The notes: a model not told the origin generated them from the sequence alone. A stretch of DNA of 64,000 nt from Erysipelotrichales bacterium (GCA_017532345.1 JAFXJJ010000094.1:1-64000), one strand, 5' to 3'. Counted from the stretch's first letter, positions 25,723 through 34,107 are shown. Numbers and translations are program-made.

Positions 25723-26487
25723 TTAACTATCACTTTCATCTTTTTTCTTTTTACGTTTAGTGAAAACCTTACAAAGGTAAATACTTACTTGGTATAGTAA
25801 TACCATTGGTATCGCAATCATACATTGAGATACTGCATCAGGTGGAGTAATTAATGCTCCTACAACAAATATAATAATGATTGCAAATGGTCTACCACTA
25901 ATCATCCATTCAGGCTTTAATAGACCTAATTGTGTTAATATAACGGTTACTACAGGTAATTCAAATACTACACCAAACATCAAGAATATTGATAATAAGA
26001 ATGAAATATATTCTGCGATTGATATAGATGATGATACTACCGCTGTAGTGTTAATGTTTGTAAAGAAAAACAACATAAATGGTAAAGCAATAAAATATGC
26101 AAATGCTACACCTAAGGCAAAGAATCCTAACCCAGCAACCATTGCGAAAAACATTGTGAAGTTCTCGGCTTTAGTTAAGGCTGGTCTCATAAACGCCCAT
26201 ATTTCATATAAAATTACAGGTGATGTCGCAACTAATGCACCAATACCGGCAATCTTGATATACTGCATAAATAATTCCTGTGGTGACAAATATACAAATT
26301 GATAATTAGCTGCAGTACCTAAAGCAGTTAAGTAGTCTACAACCGTACTTGCATACTGAAAGATGAATAAGAATGCCACAACAAGAACTAATAAACATAT
26401 CGCAATGCGATTCTTTAATTCTTTTAAATGACCAGTAAGTGACATTACTTCTTCATTTGATTTTGAACTAATTTGTGCTTGACTCAT
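25723..26487 (-). CDS. tatC: Sec-independent (Tat) translocase subunit TatC
   Basis: A 254-residue protein with six membrane helices. Family marks are MSLTGHLKELKNRI at the N-terminus (the twin-arginine signal-binding face), YASTVVDYLTALG, LSPQELFMQYIKIAG and FVVGALITPPDAVSQ near the fifth helix. The C-terminus is lysine-rich and cytosolic. It begins 5 bases after the tatA stop. Together with two TatA-family proteins it forms a complete translocase for folded, cofactor-containing proteins. No twin-arginine substrate is obvious in this window. Confidence 0.94.
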   Translation of the reverse strand: MSQAQISSKSNEEVMSLTGHLKELKNRIAICLLVLVVAFLFIFQYASTVVDYLTALGTAANYQFVYLSPQELFMQYIKIAGIGALVATSPVILYEIWAFMRPALTKAENFTMFFAMVAGLGFFALGVAFAYFIALPFMLFFFTNINTTAVVSSSISIAEYISFLLSIFLMFGVVFELPVVTVILTQLGLLKPEWMISGRPFAIIIIFVVGALITPPDAVSQCMIAIPMVLLYQVSIYLCKVFTKRKKKKDESDS

Positions 26488-26492
26488 AAATA

Positions 26493-26669
26493 TTACTCAT
26501 CATCTTCATCAGTAGTTTCAGTTGATTCCATACCTTTTTTGAAGTTCTTTACAGATTTACCTAACATTTTAGATAATTGTGGAATGCTCTTTGGTCCAAA
26601 TACAATAATAACAATACCTAAAATAACTAATAATTCTGTAGTTCCTAATCTTCCAATAAATCCTAACAT
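26493..26669 (-). CDS. tatA: Sec-independent translocase subunit TatA
   Basis: A 58-residue protein: MLGFIGRLGTTELLVILGIV, then IIVFGPKSIPQLSKMLGKSV, then an acidic tail. One short N-terminal helix, the hinge FGPKSIPQL and an amphipathic helix are the complete TatA plan. GAGGAAAAG just upstream of the ATG at 26669-26667 supports the start. It sits between the longer TatA/TatB-like gene and tatC. It is one of the shortest genes in the window. Confidence 0.9.
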   Translation of the reverse strand: MLGFIGRLGTTELLVILGIVIIVFGPKSIPQLSKMLGKSVKNFKKGMESTETTDEDDE

Positions 26670-26684
26670 AAACTTTTCCTCCTA

Positions 26685-27089
26685 TTAATTGTTATTTTCT
26701 TCTTTTACTGTTTCAGTAGTGTCATTCTTAACTTCCTCTGTTTTACTTTCAGTAGCAGCAGGAGTTTCTTCCTTCTTAGGGTCAGTTTTCCCAATATCAG
26801 TGAATGACTTTTGAATATCTCTAACTGAAGTGTCTAATTCTTTCTTTAAATCATTAAGTGGTTCTACTACTTCCTTAAAAGGCTCAGCAGCTTCCTTTAA
26901 TGGTTTAGTTACTTCATCTAAAGGCTCAACGATATTCTCTTTTATTTCTTTTGATAATCCATTTGTTGCCTTACGTACTTCTCTTAAGACTTCCCCAAGC
27001 TTTTCAGCATAATATGGTACTTTGTCAGGTCCTAATACAAATAACGCAACAATACAGATAACAATAATCTCTGTAAATCCGAGTCTCAT
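26685..27089 (-). CDS. TatA/TatB-family protein with long helical tail
   Basis: A 134-residue protein. The N-terminus MRLGFTEIIVICIVALFVLG is the TatA/B membrane helix, followed by the hinge GPDKVPYYAEKLG and an amphipathic helix. A long charged tail (residues 45-134) repeats V-x-E-P-L-x-E/D units, then becomes disordered and Glu/Thr/Lys-rich. The tail length is more like TatB than TatA, so with the 58-residue TatA and TatC this may be a three-part translocase, though most Bacillota use TatA and TatC only. The tatA start lies 16 bases downstream. Confidence 0.85.
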   Translation of the reverse strand: MRLGFTEIIVICIVALFVLGPDKVPYYAEKLGEVLREVRKATNGLSKEIKENIVEPLDEVTKPLKEAAEPFKEVVEPLNDLKKELDTSVRDIQKSFTDIGKTDPKKEETPAATESKTEEVKNDTTETVKEENNN

Positions 27090-27154
27090 ACATTCCTCTC
27101 CTTTAACGTTACTTATTATACCATTTACACCATAATATGTATAGTTAATATTAA

Positions 27155-27189
27155 AAAGTCAATATTTCAGTTAATCGAAATATTGACTA
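27155..27189 (-). terminator. Intrinsic terminator of the AraC-family gene
   Basis: AGTCAATATTTC (27157-27168) and GAAATATTGACT (27177-27188) form a perfect 12-bp stem. On the minus strand it is followed by TTTTTAATATT. It overlaps the stop codon of the AraC gene. Confidence 0.85.
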
Positions 27190-28482
27190 TAATATTGTAA
27201 TGTTAGCTTTTATATTTAGTAGTTGATATAGAGCTATTTGCAAGGCTGTAGCCTTATCGATATCATTTGTAGAATGTAGGGTAATCTCAAAGGATAATAG
27301 TTTTTGCTGACGTTTAGTTAGCTTATGGATAGTTTGACTTAGAAGATGTAACAGTTCTGATTGTTCATCATTATTATGAATTTCATCAATTGAAATACGG
27401 AAGGTAGCCTTCATCTTGTATTTACCAATCAGATTTAATAGTAAATTTAAGCCATACCATGTAAGATAACGATTATTATTATAAATCAAATAGTTCATTT
27501 CATTGAATAAATCAATAGTAATTTCATATGCTTCTAAGTTAAAGCGATTAAATTCCATTTCCTTTAATAGCAAGTATTGTTGGTATAGTCTTGTATCTAT
27601 CTTGATGTATGATAATTCATTATTATGTAGTTCAATATATGGCATTGCTTTTTTACTAGTTAATTCATGGATGTCGTAATTTTGACTATAATCATTAATG
27701 AATTTCTTATATGCTGAAGGAGTAGTATTAAAGACCTTTTGAAAATCACGATAGAAATATTTCATATCTGAGAAACCACAGGATACACTAATTTCACTAT
27801 TTGGTAGATCAGTGGCGAATAGTAGATGTTGCGCATGACGCAAACGTACTTCACGTGCTGTATCTAAGAATGTTTCACCAGCTATTTGTTTATAGCTTTG
27901 GGCAAATGAGGTTTTGCGTAAGCCCTCTTCCGCAGCCATTGCTTCAAGTGATAATTTACTTTTATATGAATCATGTATGTAGTTTAAAGTATGATAGTAA
28001 CGCTTGCTTTGTTCTTCGCTTAAATCCATTACCGCTGTTGTTGAATATTCATTAACTAATGAAGTAATTAGCTTTTCTTCTAATATATGAGTAGCATTAG
28101 TATTATTACTTCTTAATACTGTATAAGCATCTAGTAAGTCTTTAATAAAGACACAATCACGATATATATAATAAATATCTTTTTCAGGATAGTTTTCTTC
28201 TAAAGCATCGATTAACGTAATATTATACATAGAATCATAATGATACTTAGTGAATAATAGGGTAGGAATAGTAAGTAATTCAATAACTGTAGAATTACCT
28301 TGCATCATATATAGTGTCTTAGAATTGATGAAGGCGACATCACCTGTATGATACACAGTTGTGGTATTGAATCTAGTTAGTGTTAAATCACCATCTAATA
28401 CAAGTATAATAGTAATCTCATTCTCACTAAAGGTTGGCTTAGCCTTAGTAACCTCTAAGATTTTCGCATTTACTAAATTCAT
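27187..28482 (-). CDS. AraC-family transcriptional regulator with extra C-terminal domain
   Basis: A 431-residue protein. The N-terminal 150 residues look like a cupin-type sensing region (ILVLDGDLTL..YHTGDVAFINS). The AraC helix-turn-helix pair lies at about residues 165-265: LSLEAMAAEEGLRKTSFAQSY and EISVSCGFSDMKYFYRDFQK, ending in the usual TPSAYKKF. Unusually, about 165 further residues follow, apparently a folded alpha/beta domain; most AraC proteins end after the DNA-binding part. ATG 28482 is chosen because GGGGTGAGAGG lies directly upstream. It is divergent from htrA, so it may influence that promoter region. The ligand is unknown. Confidence 0.85.
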   Translation of the reverse strand: MNLVNAKILEVTKAKPTFSENEITIILVLDGDLTLTRFNTTTVYHTGDVAFINSKTLYMMQGNSTVIELLTIPTLLFTKYHYDSMYNITLIDALEENYPEKDIYYIYRDCVFIKDLLDAYTVLRSNNTNATHILEEKLITSLVNEYSTTAVMDLSEEQSKRYYHTLNYIHDSYKSKLSLEAMAAEEGLRKTSFAQSYKQIAGETFLDTAREVRLRHAQHLLFATDLPNSEISVSCGFSDMKYFYRDFQKVFNTTPSAYKKFINDYSQNYDIHELTSKKAMPYIELHNNELSYIKIDTRLYQQYLLLKEMEFNRFNLEAYEITIDLFNEMNYLIYNNNRYLTWYGLNLLLNLIGKYKMKATFRISIDEIHNNDEQSELLHLLSQTIHKLTKRQQKLLSFEITLHSTNDIDKATALQIALYQLLNIKANITIL

Positions 28483-28559
28483 CCTCTCACCCCAATCCAT
28501 ACTAATATTATAAAACAGAGTTAAAAATAACACAATTCACATAGAAATAACACGAATTG

Positions 28560-28591
28560 TTCATATACTTTTCACATTATGGTCCTATAAT
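28560..28591 (+). promoter_or_regulatory. TTCANA-repeat operator and -10 box of htrA
   Basis: TTCATA (28560) and TTCACA (28571) are 11 bp apart; 9 bases later comes TATAAT (28586-28591). A third TTCACA at 28536 is out of exact phase. There is no consensus -35, because the repeats cover its place, which is the usual arrangement for an OmpR/PhoB-type activator. The geometry matches 8648-8701 and 15384-15437. Confidence 0.68.
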
Positions 28592-28620
28592 ATGTTTGTA
28601 TTAAATGGAGGTAGTAATTT

Positions 28621-29802
28621 ATGGAAACAAATAAGGATGTTTTTGAAGCAGAAGTGAATGAAACATATTCAAATAGTAATACTGTAAAGAAGCCAAGCTT
28701 CTTTCAAAAATTTAAAATAGGAACTATTGTATCATATTTAGTATTTGGTACTGTATGTAGTTTTGGTGGAGCATATGCTGCTGTTGAGTATATTGATTAT
28801 AAGGATTCAACAGTACCAGTACAAGATAATGTGACTACTAATAATCCTTCTTCAACAAGTCAAATTGTATATGTTGATAAGAGTGGTAATTATTCAATTG
28901 CTGATGCCACAGCGATGGTTAAAGCTAGTGTTGTTGAGATTCAAACAGAAGTTGTTACTAAATCATCATACTTTGGACAATATGTATCTAGCGGTGCAGG
29001 TTCAGGGGTCATATATTCAAATGATGGCTATATCATTACGAATAATCACGTTATTGATGGTGCTACTAATATTACGGTTATCCTAAATGATGGTACAAAG
29101 CATGCTGCCAAGTTAATTGGTACAGATAGTAAAACGGACTTAGCAGTGATTAAGATTGAAGCTACAGGTTTACAAGCAGCAGTATTTGGTAATTCTGATT
29201 CATTAGTTGTTGGTGAACAAGTAATTGCGATTGGTAATCCATTAGGCGAGCTTGGAGGTAGTGTAACTGAAGGTATCATTAGTGCGAAGGATCGTGAAAT
29301 TCAAATTGAAAGTCAAACAATGACGTTACTTCAAACAACAGCTGCTGTTAACCCTGGTAATTCAGGTGGTGGATTATTTAATCTAAAGGGTGAATTAGTG
29401 GGTATTGTGAATGCGAAAAGTAGCGGTAGTGATGTGGAAGGATTAGGCTTTGCGATTCCAGTAACTACAGCAAAGGATATTATTACAGATTTAATTGACC
29501 ATGGTTATGTAACTGGTAGACCTCAATTAGGTATTGCTGGCTATGAAATCAGTGATTATTATAGTGCAATGCGTTATGGTGTAAATCAACTAGGTGTCTA
29601 TGTAGCCGAAGTAACAACAAACAATGGCTTAGAAAAAGGTGACTTAATCGTTCAAGTGGATGATACAATGATTACTAACTGGGCAGCATTGACATCAGTA
29701 CTTGATGAACATAAAATTGGTGATACATTAGATATTATCGTATATCGTAATGGTAAACAACGCACAGTTAAAGTAACATTAACGGAATATAAACCTCAAT
29801 AA
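28621..29802 (+). CDS. htrA: HtrA/DegP-family membrane serine protease
   Basis: A 393-residue envelope protease of family S1C. An N-terminal cytosolic stretch and one membrane anchor (about residues 35-57) precede the trypsin-like domain. The catalytic triad is His in ITNNHVIDGA (about 142), Asp in SKTDLAVIKI (about 172) and Ser in NPGNSGGGLFN (about 248). A single PDZ domain (about 300-390) includes NGLEKGDLIVQVDDTMI. It degrades or repairs misfolded secreted proteins. GGAGG (28607-28611) fixes the start. It lies just ahead of a response regulator and kinase, as in CssRS or CiaRH loci, with a hairpin in between. Confidence 0.95.
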   Translation: METNKDVFEAEVNETYSNSNTVKKPSFFQKFKIGTIVSYLVFGTVCSFGGAYAAVEYIDYKDSTVPVQDNVTTNNPSSTSQIVYVDKSGNYSIADATAMVKASVVEIQTEVVTKSSYFGQYVSSGAGSGVIYSNDGYIITNNHVIDGATNITVILNDGTKHAAKLIGTDSKTDLAVIKIEATGLQAAVFGNSDSLVVGEQVIAIGNPLGELGGSVTEGIISAKDREIQIESQTMTLLQTTAAVNPGNSGGGLFNLKGELVGIVNAKSSGSDVEGLGFAIPVTTAKDIITDLIDHGYVTGRPQLGIAGYEISDYYSAMRYGVNQLGVYVAEVTTNNGLEKGDLIVQVDDTMITNWAALTSVLDEHKIGDTLDIIVYRNGKQRTVKVTLTEYKPQ

Positions 29803-29807
29803 TTGAT

Positions 29808-29838
29808 AAAGTTCACATCTTAATAAATGTGAACTTTT
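29808..29838 (+). terminator. Terminator or attenuator between htrA and the response regulator
   Basis: AAAGTTCACAT (29808-29818) pairs perfectly with ATGTGAACTTT (29827-29837), followed by TATT. The 11-bp stem ends htrA transcripts at least partly, so regulator expression may depend on readthrough or its own promoter. Confidence 0.75.
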
Positions 29839-29890
29839 ATTGAGATAAAGCATTAAAAGTGATAGGATTAAATATATGGAGGATAAACAT

Positions 29891-30571
29891 ATGAGTAGAT
29901 TATTGGTAGTGGATGATGAAGAAAAAATACGCACAATAATTAATAAATATGCCGTATTTGAGGGACATGAGGTTGTTGAAGCTAAGAATGGTATGGATGC
30001 CATTGAAAAGGCAAAGGAAGGTAAATTTGATATCATTATTATGGATGTGATGATGCCTGAATTAGATGGCTTTTCAGCATGCAAGGAAATTCGTAAGTTT
30101 ACTAATATTCCAGTTATTATGTTGTCAGCTCGTGGCGAAGAATATGATAAGATACATGGCTTTGAGATAGGGGTAGATGATTATATTGTTAAGCCATTTT
30201 CTCCGAAAGAATTAATGATGCGTATCACAGCTATTCTTAAACGCTATAGTGGTGGTAATCAAGCTAGAAATAAAGAACAGTTCATTTATAAAGGGTTAGT
30301 TATTGATTTTGGTGCACATACTGTAAGTATTGATGGTAATAAGATTGATTTATCGCCGAAAGAATATGATTTACTTATATATTTAGTACAAAACAAAAAT
30401 CTAGCTTTAACTAGAGAAAACTTAATATCTAAGGTTTGGGGGTATGATTTCTTTGGAGATGATCGTACATTAGATACACATATTAAGCTATTAAGAAAGT
30501 CATTACAAGATTATAGTAACTGTATCATCACAGTTCGAGGGGTAGGATACCGTTTTGAAGCTGAGGAGTAA
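29891..30571 (+). CDS. OmpR-family response regulator (htrA-linked)
   Basis: A 226-residue regulator. The receiver domain has VVDDEEKIR at the N-terminus, phospho-acceptor Asp in IIMDVMMPELDG (about residue 51), switch Ser in MLSARG and Lys in IVKPFSPKE. The winged-helix DNA-binding domain (about 130-226) shows LSPKEYDLLIYLVQNKN and DDRTLDTHIKLLRKSL. ATG 29891 is chosen over 29876 because GGAGGA (29878-29883) precedes it. It overlaps the kinase gene. OmpR-family regulators bind 11-bp-period direct repeats, which makes it the leading candidate for the TTCANA operators (inference). A close paralogue is at 43548-44225. Confidence 0.93.
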   Translation: MSRLLVVDDEEKIRTIINKYAVFEGHEVVEAKNGMDAIEKAKEGKFDIIIMDVMMPELDGFSACKEIRKFTNIPVIMLSARGEEYDKIHGFEIGVDDYIVKPFSPKELMMRITAILKRYSGGNQARNKEQFIYKGLVIDFGAHTVSIDGNKIDLSPKEYDLLIYLVQNKNLALTRENLISKVWGYDFFGDDRTLDTHIKLLRKSLQDYSNCIITVRGVGYRFEAEE

Positions 30572-32018
30572 GAAGGATAGTAAAGTATCTATAAAGTATA
30601 AGGTATTTGGGTATTTCGCAATATTTATCGCATGTACAATCGCGTTCTTATGGTTCTTTCAAATATTATTCTTGAATGAATTCTATAAGATGACAAAGAT
30701 TAATGAAATTAAGCAATCAGCTATCACTATTGAGAAATCAATTAATCTAGAGAATGCTGATGATATCCTTAAAGAATTAGCATATAAGCGTGATTTATGT
30801 ATAGAAATAGTCAATATTGATAGTGGTATTAAAGTAAGTGTAGAAGCTGATCATAACTGTATTATTCATAAGTTAACGTATGTAACATTACTACATTATT
30901 TAGAAGAAGCTAAAGCTAATGGTGGTAGTTATACTGAAATAATTTCATCATCAAATGACAATGGCTTATTAATGTTTCCATTTATGCGTAAATCACCTGA
31001 ATCATTAGTATATGCCAAGGTAGCAACAATTAATGAACAAACAGTATTAATGGTATTAAATACGTCAATATCACCAGTAGATGCGACCGTAAATACGATT
31101 AAGATACAGTTGATGGTATTAAGTGTATTACTTGTAATCTTAGCTTTTATCTTAGCAATGATTATGTATAAACGGATATCTAAGCCAATCATGGAAATCA
31201 ATGATAGTGCTAAGGAACTAGCTAAGGGTAATTATGATATTACGTTTAATGGTGGTGGATATTTAGAAATAAGTGAGTTATCTAATACATTAAACTATGC
31301 TAGTCATGAGCTTAATAAAGTTGAAACACTTCGACAAGAACTAATTGCCAATATATCTCACGACTTACGTACACCACTGACAATGATTAGTGGGTATGCA
31401 GAGGTTATGCGTGATTTACCGAATGAAAACAATAGTGAGAATGCGCAAATCATTATTGATGAAGCAGCTCGTCTAACTAGTCTAGTTAATGATGTATTAG
31501 ATTTAAGTAAGCTACAATCAGGTACGCAAGAACTACAAATTGAAGAATATGATATCACATCTTCGATTAGTAGAATACTAGAGCGTTTTAAGAAGTTTAC
31601 AAGTAAAGATGGCTATGTGATTGAATACAACTATGATGAGCATATTTATATAGAAGCTGATGAATTACGCATATCACAGGTTGTTTATAATTTAATTAAT
31701 AATGCTCTTACATATACTGGTGATGATAAGACAATTATCGTTAATCAAAAGGTAATCAATGATTATGTACGAATTGAAGTATGCGATCATGGCGTTGGTA
31801 TACCAGAAGAAATGCTTGCTAGTATATGGGAGCGATATTATAAGGCTAAGAATCAGCACCGTAGAGCAATCAATGGCTCAGGATTAGGTTTAAGTATTGT
31901 GAAATCTACACTTGAGGCACATAATGAAATCCTACCTGATGTTAGTAGATATGGTGTAGAATCAAAGATAAATGAAGGTAGTGTATTCTATTTTGAATAT
32001 CGTATATCTAAATCTTAA
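30555..32018 (+). CDS. Sensor histidine kinase (htrA-linked)
   Basis: A 487-residue membrane kinase. TM1 is at about residues 14-37, an extracytoplasmic sensor of about 140 residues follows, then TM2 (about 180-204) and HAMP (with ELAKGNYDITFNG). The phospho-acceptor His is in ANISHDLRTPLTM (about residue 268). ATP-binding boxes are NLINNALTYTG (N), CDHGVGIPEEM (G1) and NGSGLGLSIVK (G2). It begins at TTG 30555 inside the end of the regulator gene with a weak ribosome site, so translation is probably coupled. A terminator follows. It is closely similar in plan to the kinase at 44229-45710. Confidence 0.92.
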   Translation: MKLRSKKDSKVSIKYKVFGYFAIFIACTIAFLWFFQILFLNEFYKMTKINEIKQSAITIEKSINLENADDILKELAYKRDLCIEIVNIDSGIKVSVEADHNCIIHKLTYVTLLHYLEEAKANGGSYTEIISSSNDNGLLMFPFMRKSPESLVYAKVATINEQTVLMVLNTSISPVDATVNTIKIQLMVLSVLLVILAFILAMIMYKRISKPIMEINDSAKELAKGNYDITFNGGGYLEISELSNTLNYASHELNKVETLRQELIANISHDLRTPLTMISGYAEVMRDLPNENNSENAQIIIDEAARLTSLVNDVLDLSKLQSGTQELQIEEYDITSSISRILERFKKFTSKDGYVIEYNYDEHIYIEADELRISQVVYNLINNALTYTGDDKTIIVNQKVINDYVRIEVCDHGVGIPEEMLASIWERYYKAKNQHRRAINGSGLGLSIVKSTLEAHNEILPDVSRYGVESKINEGSVFYFEYRISKS

Positions 32019-32039
32019 TAAACATTTATGATAGTAATA

Positions 32040-32070
32040 ACTAGGCGCGGCATATGCTGTGCCTAGTCTT
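32040..32070 (+). terminator. Intrinsic terminator after the htrA-linked kinase gene
   Basis: ACTAGGC (32040-32046) pairs with GCCTAGT (32061-32067), with a further inner GGCA/TGC pairing, followed by a T-containing tail. Confidence 0.75.
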
Positions 32071-32128
32071 GTATAGTCTAATTGGGAGTGATATACTTAT
32101 TTAAAATTGTAGTTAATGGAGAATTATT

Positions 32129-32863
32129 ATGAGAAAGCCAAAGATGATTATATTTGATGCTGGTAAAACACTTATAGATTATTTTTCTGAAGCAGGTGAT
32201 AAAGGAACTTTAATTTTGTCAACTTGTGATGCGTCAGAGAAATTAATGAAGTACATTATATCTAATCCTAGTGGTTACGATGCTAGTACGATTAATAGAG
32301 TTAATAATGAAATATTTGAAAGGTTTGCAAAGTGTCGAAAAGAGCTTTATGAGATTAATAATCAAGTAATATTAAAAGCTATTTTTGATTTATTGAATAT
32401 TAAACTATCAATACCATTTTCAGAAGTTGAAAGAATAATTTGGGAGAATTCTTCAAATGTTGTTGCTGTAGAAGGTACAAGAGAATTACTCAAAGAACTA
32501 AGGCAACGAGAAATAAGAACAGCTGTCATAAGTAATTTAGATTTTAGTGGTTACTTACTAGAAGAACGCCTAAATCAATTATTTCCAGATAATCAATTTG
32601 AATTTGTGATAGCATCAAGTGATTATGGTATCAGAAAGCCACAAAGTCTTATTTTTGAAATAGGAATTACCAAGAGTGGATTAGCAGCAGAAGATATTTG
32701 GTATGTTGGTGATAAAACAATGGTTGATGGTATAGGTAGTAAATCGGTGGGGATGACACCTATTATATTTAAAAGCAAGCGAAATCACTATGATGATATC
32801 CCTGAGGGAATTATCTCAATTGAAAGCTATCAAGAATTAATAGAACTATTAAATAATAATTAA
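32129..32863 (+). CDS. HAD-superfamily hydrolase
   Basis: A 244-residue cytosolic phosphatase-like protein. Motif I is IFDAGKTLIDY (residues 8-18), with DAGKT in place of the usual DxDxT; if the second Asp is indeed missing, catalysis may be weak. Motif II is AVISNLDFSG. Motif III/IV comprises SDYGIRKPQSLIFE and VGDKTMVDGIGSKSVGM. An alpha-helical cap lies between motifs I and II. It is monocistronic, with GGAGAAT before ATG 32129. The substrate is unknown. Confidence 0.82.
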   Translation: MRKPKMIIFDAGKTLIDYFSEAGDKGTLILSTCDASEKLMKYIISNPSGYDASTINRVNNEIFERFAKCRKELYEINNQVILKAIFDLLNIKLSIPFSEVERIIWENSSNVVAVEGTRELLKELRQREIRTAVISNLDFSGYLLEERLNQLFPDNQFEFVIASSDYGIRKPQSLIFEIGITKSGLAAEDIWYVGDKTMVDGIGSKSVGMTPIIFKSKRNHYDDIPEGIISIESYQELIELLNNN

Positions 32864-33185
32864 GTAAAACATAACTTTTTACCTATATCTTACATTACAT
32901 AATTGTCAATAATCACTATAGTCACCTAGTTAGAAATCAATTTCATTTTCATCTTCCCACAAAGATTACTTATTGTTATTTATATTCTAAAACCATAAGT
33001 TGTATAAATATATGTTATTTTAGTTGATTAAGGTATACGAGATGAGTATTAATATATTTGCTTTTGTATTTTTCGCTACTTTATTAAATGGTATAATAAG
33101 CTTGATTTATTATTATAATTAGAGTAGTCTATTTATTTTTTGTTATTTTAATAGTATAATAATTAGTGTAAGAGGAGAGTGTAAT
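32864..33185. other. AT-rich intergenic stretch with one possible 26-residue peptide
   Basis: About 320 bases. The only feature I can point to is a frame from ATG 33042 to TAG 33120-33122 encoding MSINIFAFVFFATLLNGIIS and six more residues, a hydrophobic single-helix peptide with a weak ribosome site. Otherwise it is AT-rich, with a promoter-like TATAAT at about 33156 serving the next gene, which has AAGAGGAG at 33171-33178. Confidence 0.4.
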
Positions 33186-33746
33186 ATGGATTTAAAGAAT
33201 TATAAACCTGGAATTGGATTTATTGTATACGAATTTTTTGCAATTGGGTCTATGTTATCTGCTATTAAAGATGAAGGAATCTTTTTTGCTGTGTTTGGTA
33301 TAATTTTTTATACGAGTATAGGATTTGCTTTCAGCTATAACAGTTGGAAAAAGAAAATGAATTTAGAGAATATGACTCTTGAAGAAAAGAATGCATATTT
33401 ATTAAGAGAGCAAGAAAAGAAAGATAAAAGGGAAAAGGAACTTGCGACTGCACGCGAAGTTCAAAAAAAGAAAAAAACAATTGTTTCTGTTCAAATTTTA
33501 GATATCAATCATAACTATAAAACTAAAGGCAGCCTTACTTCAGCAGCTGTAAGAGGAGCTGTTGGAGGTCTTGTTACTTTGGGGAATCCTATTGGAGTTG
33601 TTGCTGGTGTAGCTACACATAAGAAAAAGACTGTTAGTAAAGGTTCTACTACTCGATTTTTGATTGAATATGAGGATGGTCATAAAGTTACAAAAGAAGT
33701 TAAAGTTGATAGTTCAGAATATAATAAATTAATTCAATATCTGTAA
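33186..33746 (+). CDS. Two-TM protein with coiled coil and glycine-zipper segment
   Basis: A 186-residue protein I do not recognise. Two hydrophobic helices (about residues 12-28 and 33-52) are followed by a highly charged Lys/Glu coiled coil (about 60-100) and a small domain. Within it, AAVRGAVGGLVTLGNPIGVV is a Gly-rich hydrophobic stretch and EYEDGHKVTKEVKVDSSEY a beta-rich end. AAGAGGAG precedes ATG 33186. It stands alone on the plus strand and converges on the minus-strand cluster. A peripheral stress or envelope role is possible but not shown. Confidence 0.65.
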   Translation: MDLKNYKPGIGFIVYEFFAIGSMLSAIKDEGIFFAVFGIIFYTSIGFAFSYNSWKKKMNLENMTLEEKNAYLLREQEKKDKREKELATAREVQKKKKTIVSVQILDINHNYKTKGSLTSAAVRGAVGGLVTLGNPIGVVAGVATHKKKTVSKGSTTRFLIEYEDGHKVTKEVKVDSSEYNKLIQYL

Positions 33747-33768
33747 TATAATCTATAAATGATAATTA

Positions 33769-33800
33769 AGCATCTGTACTTTATCATACAGATGCTTTTG
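33769..33800. terminator. Bidirectional terminator between converging genes
   Basis: AAGCATCTGT (33769-33778) pairs with ACAGATGCTT (33788-33797), then TT. The right arm lies inside the end of the minus-strand gene at 33784. Confidence 0.82.
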
Positions 33801-34107
33801 TGTAGTCTTCTAAATAAATAATTTCTTTTCCTTTTAGCTTAGCATATTCTATTTCTGTTTTCACACTATCTCCAATATAACCGCCGATATTCACAACAAA
33901 GATGGCATCAGATAAATCGATTTTAGATTTATGTAATTCACCTAATAATTGCTTTTCCTCTTCAGTTATTTCACGGTCGATAACATGTGGAATCATGCCT
34001 ATAACTATGTATCCACTTTCAAGTTCTAGTCGTTCAGACATTTCTTGAATTTTATCCCAAAATTTATAGGATCCACATAGTGTTACTATCTTTCTGTTCA
34101 TTTGCAT
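33784..34107 (-). CDS. Nucleoside 2-deoxyribosyltransferase-like protein
   Basis: A 107-residue protein. The N-terminus TLCGSYKFWDKIQEMSERLE, the central KSKIDLSDAIFVVNIGGYIG and the C-terminal TEIEYAKLKGKEIIYLE match the short nucleoside 2-deoxyribosyltransferase-like fold (DUF4406 style). It has an N-terminal GS loop and a Glu from the ExEYA segment. Family members cleave or move N-glycosidic bonds of nucleosides or nucleotides. It starts inside the end of the upstream alpha/beta-hydrolase gene (10-base overlap). Confidence 0.75.
   Translation of the reverse strand: MQMNRKIVTLCGSYKFWDKIQEMSERLELESGYIVIGMIPHVIDREITEEEKQLLGELHKSKIDLSDAIFVVNIGGYIGDSVKTEIEYAKLKGKEIIYLEDYTKASV

Noticed and set aside
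25877-26302. 141-codon plus-strand frame opposite tatC
   Set aside because: It is antisense to a clear six-helix TatC, lacks a ribosome site, and its Asn/Ile-rich composition reflects the other strand.
29808-29838. TTCACA-containing palindrome after htrA as a further operator
   Set aside because: The sequence is a perfect stem with a T tail just past a stop codon. Terminator function explains it, and there is no second repeat in 11-bp register.
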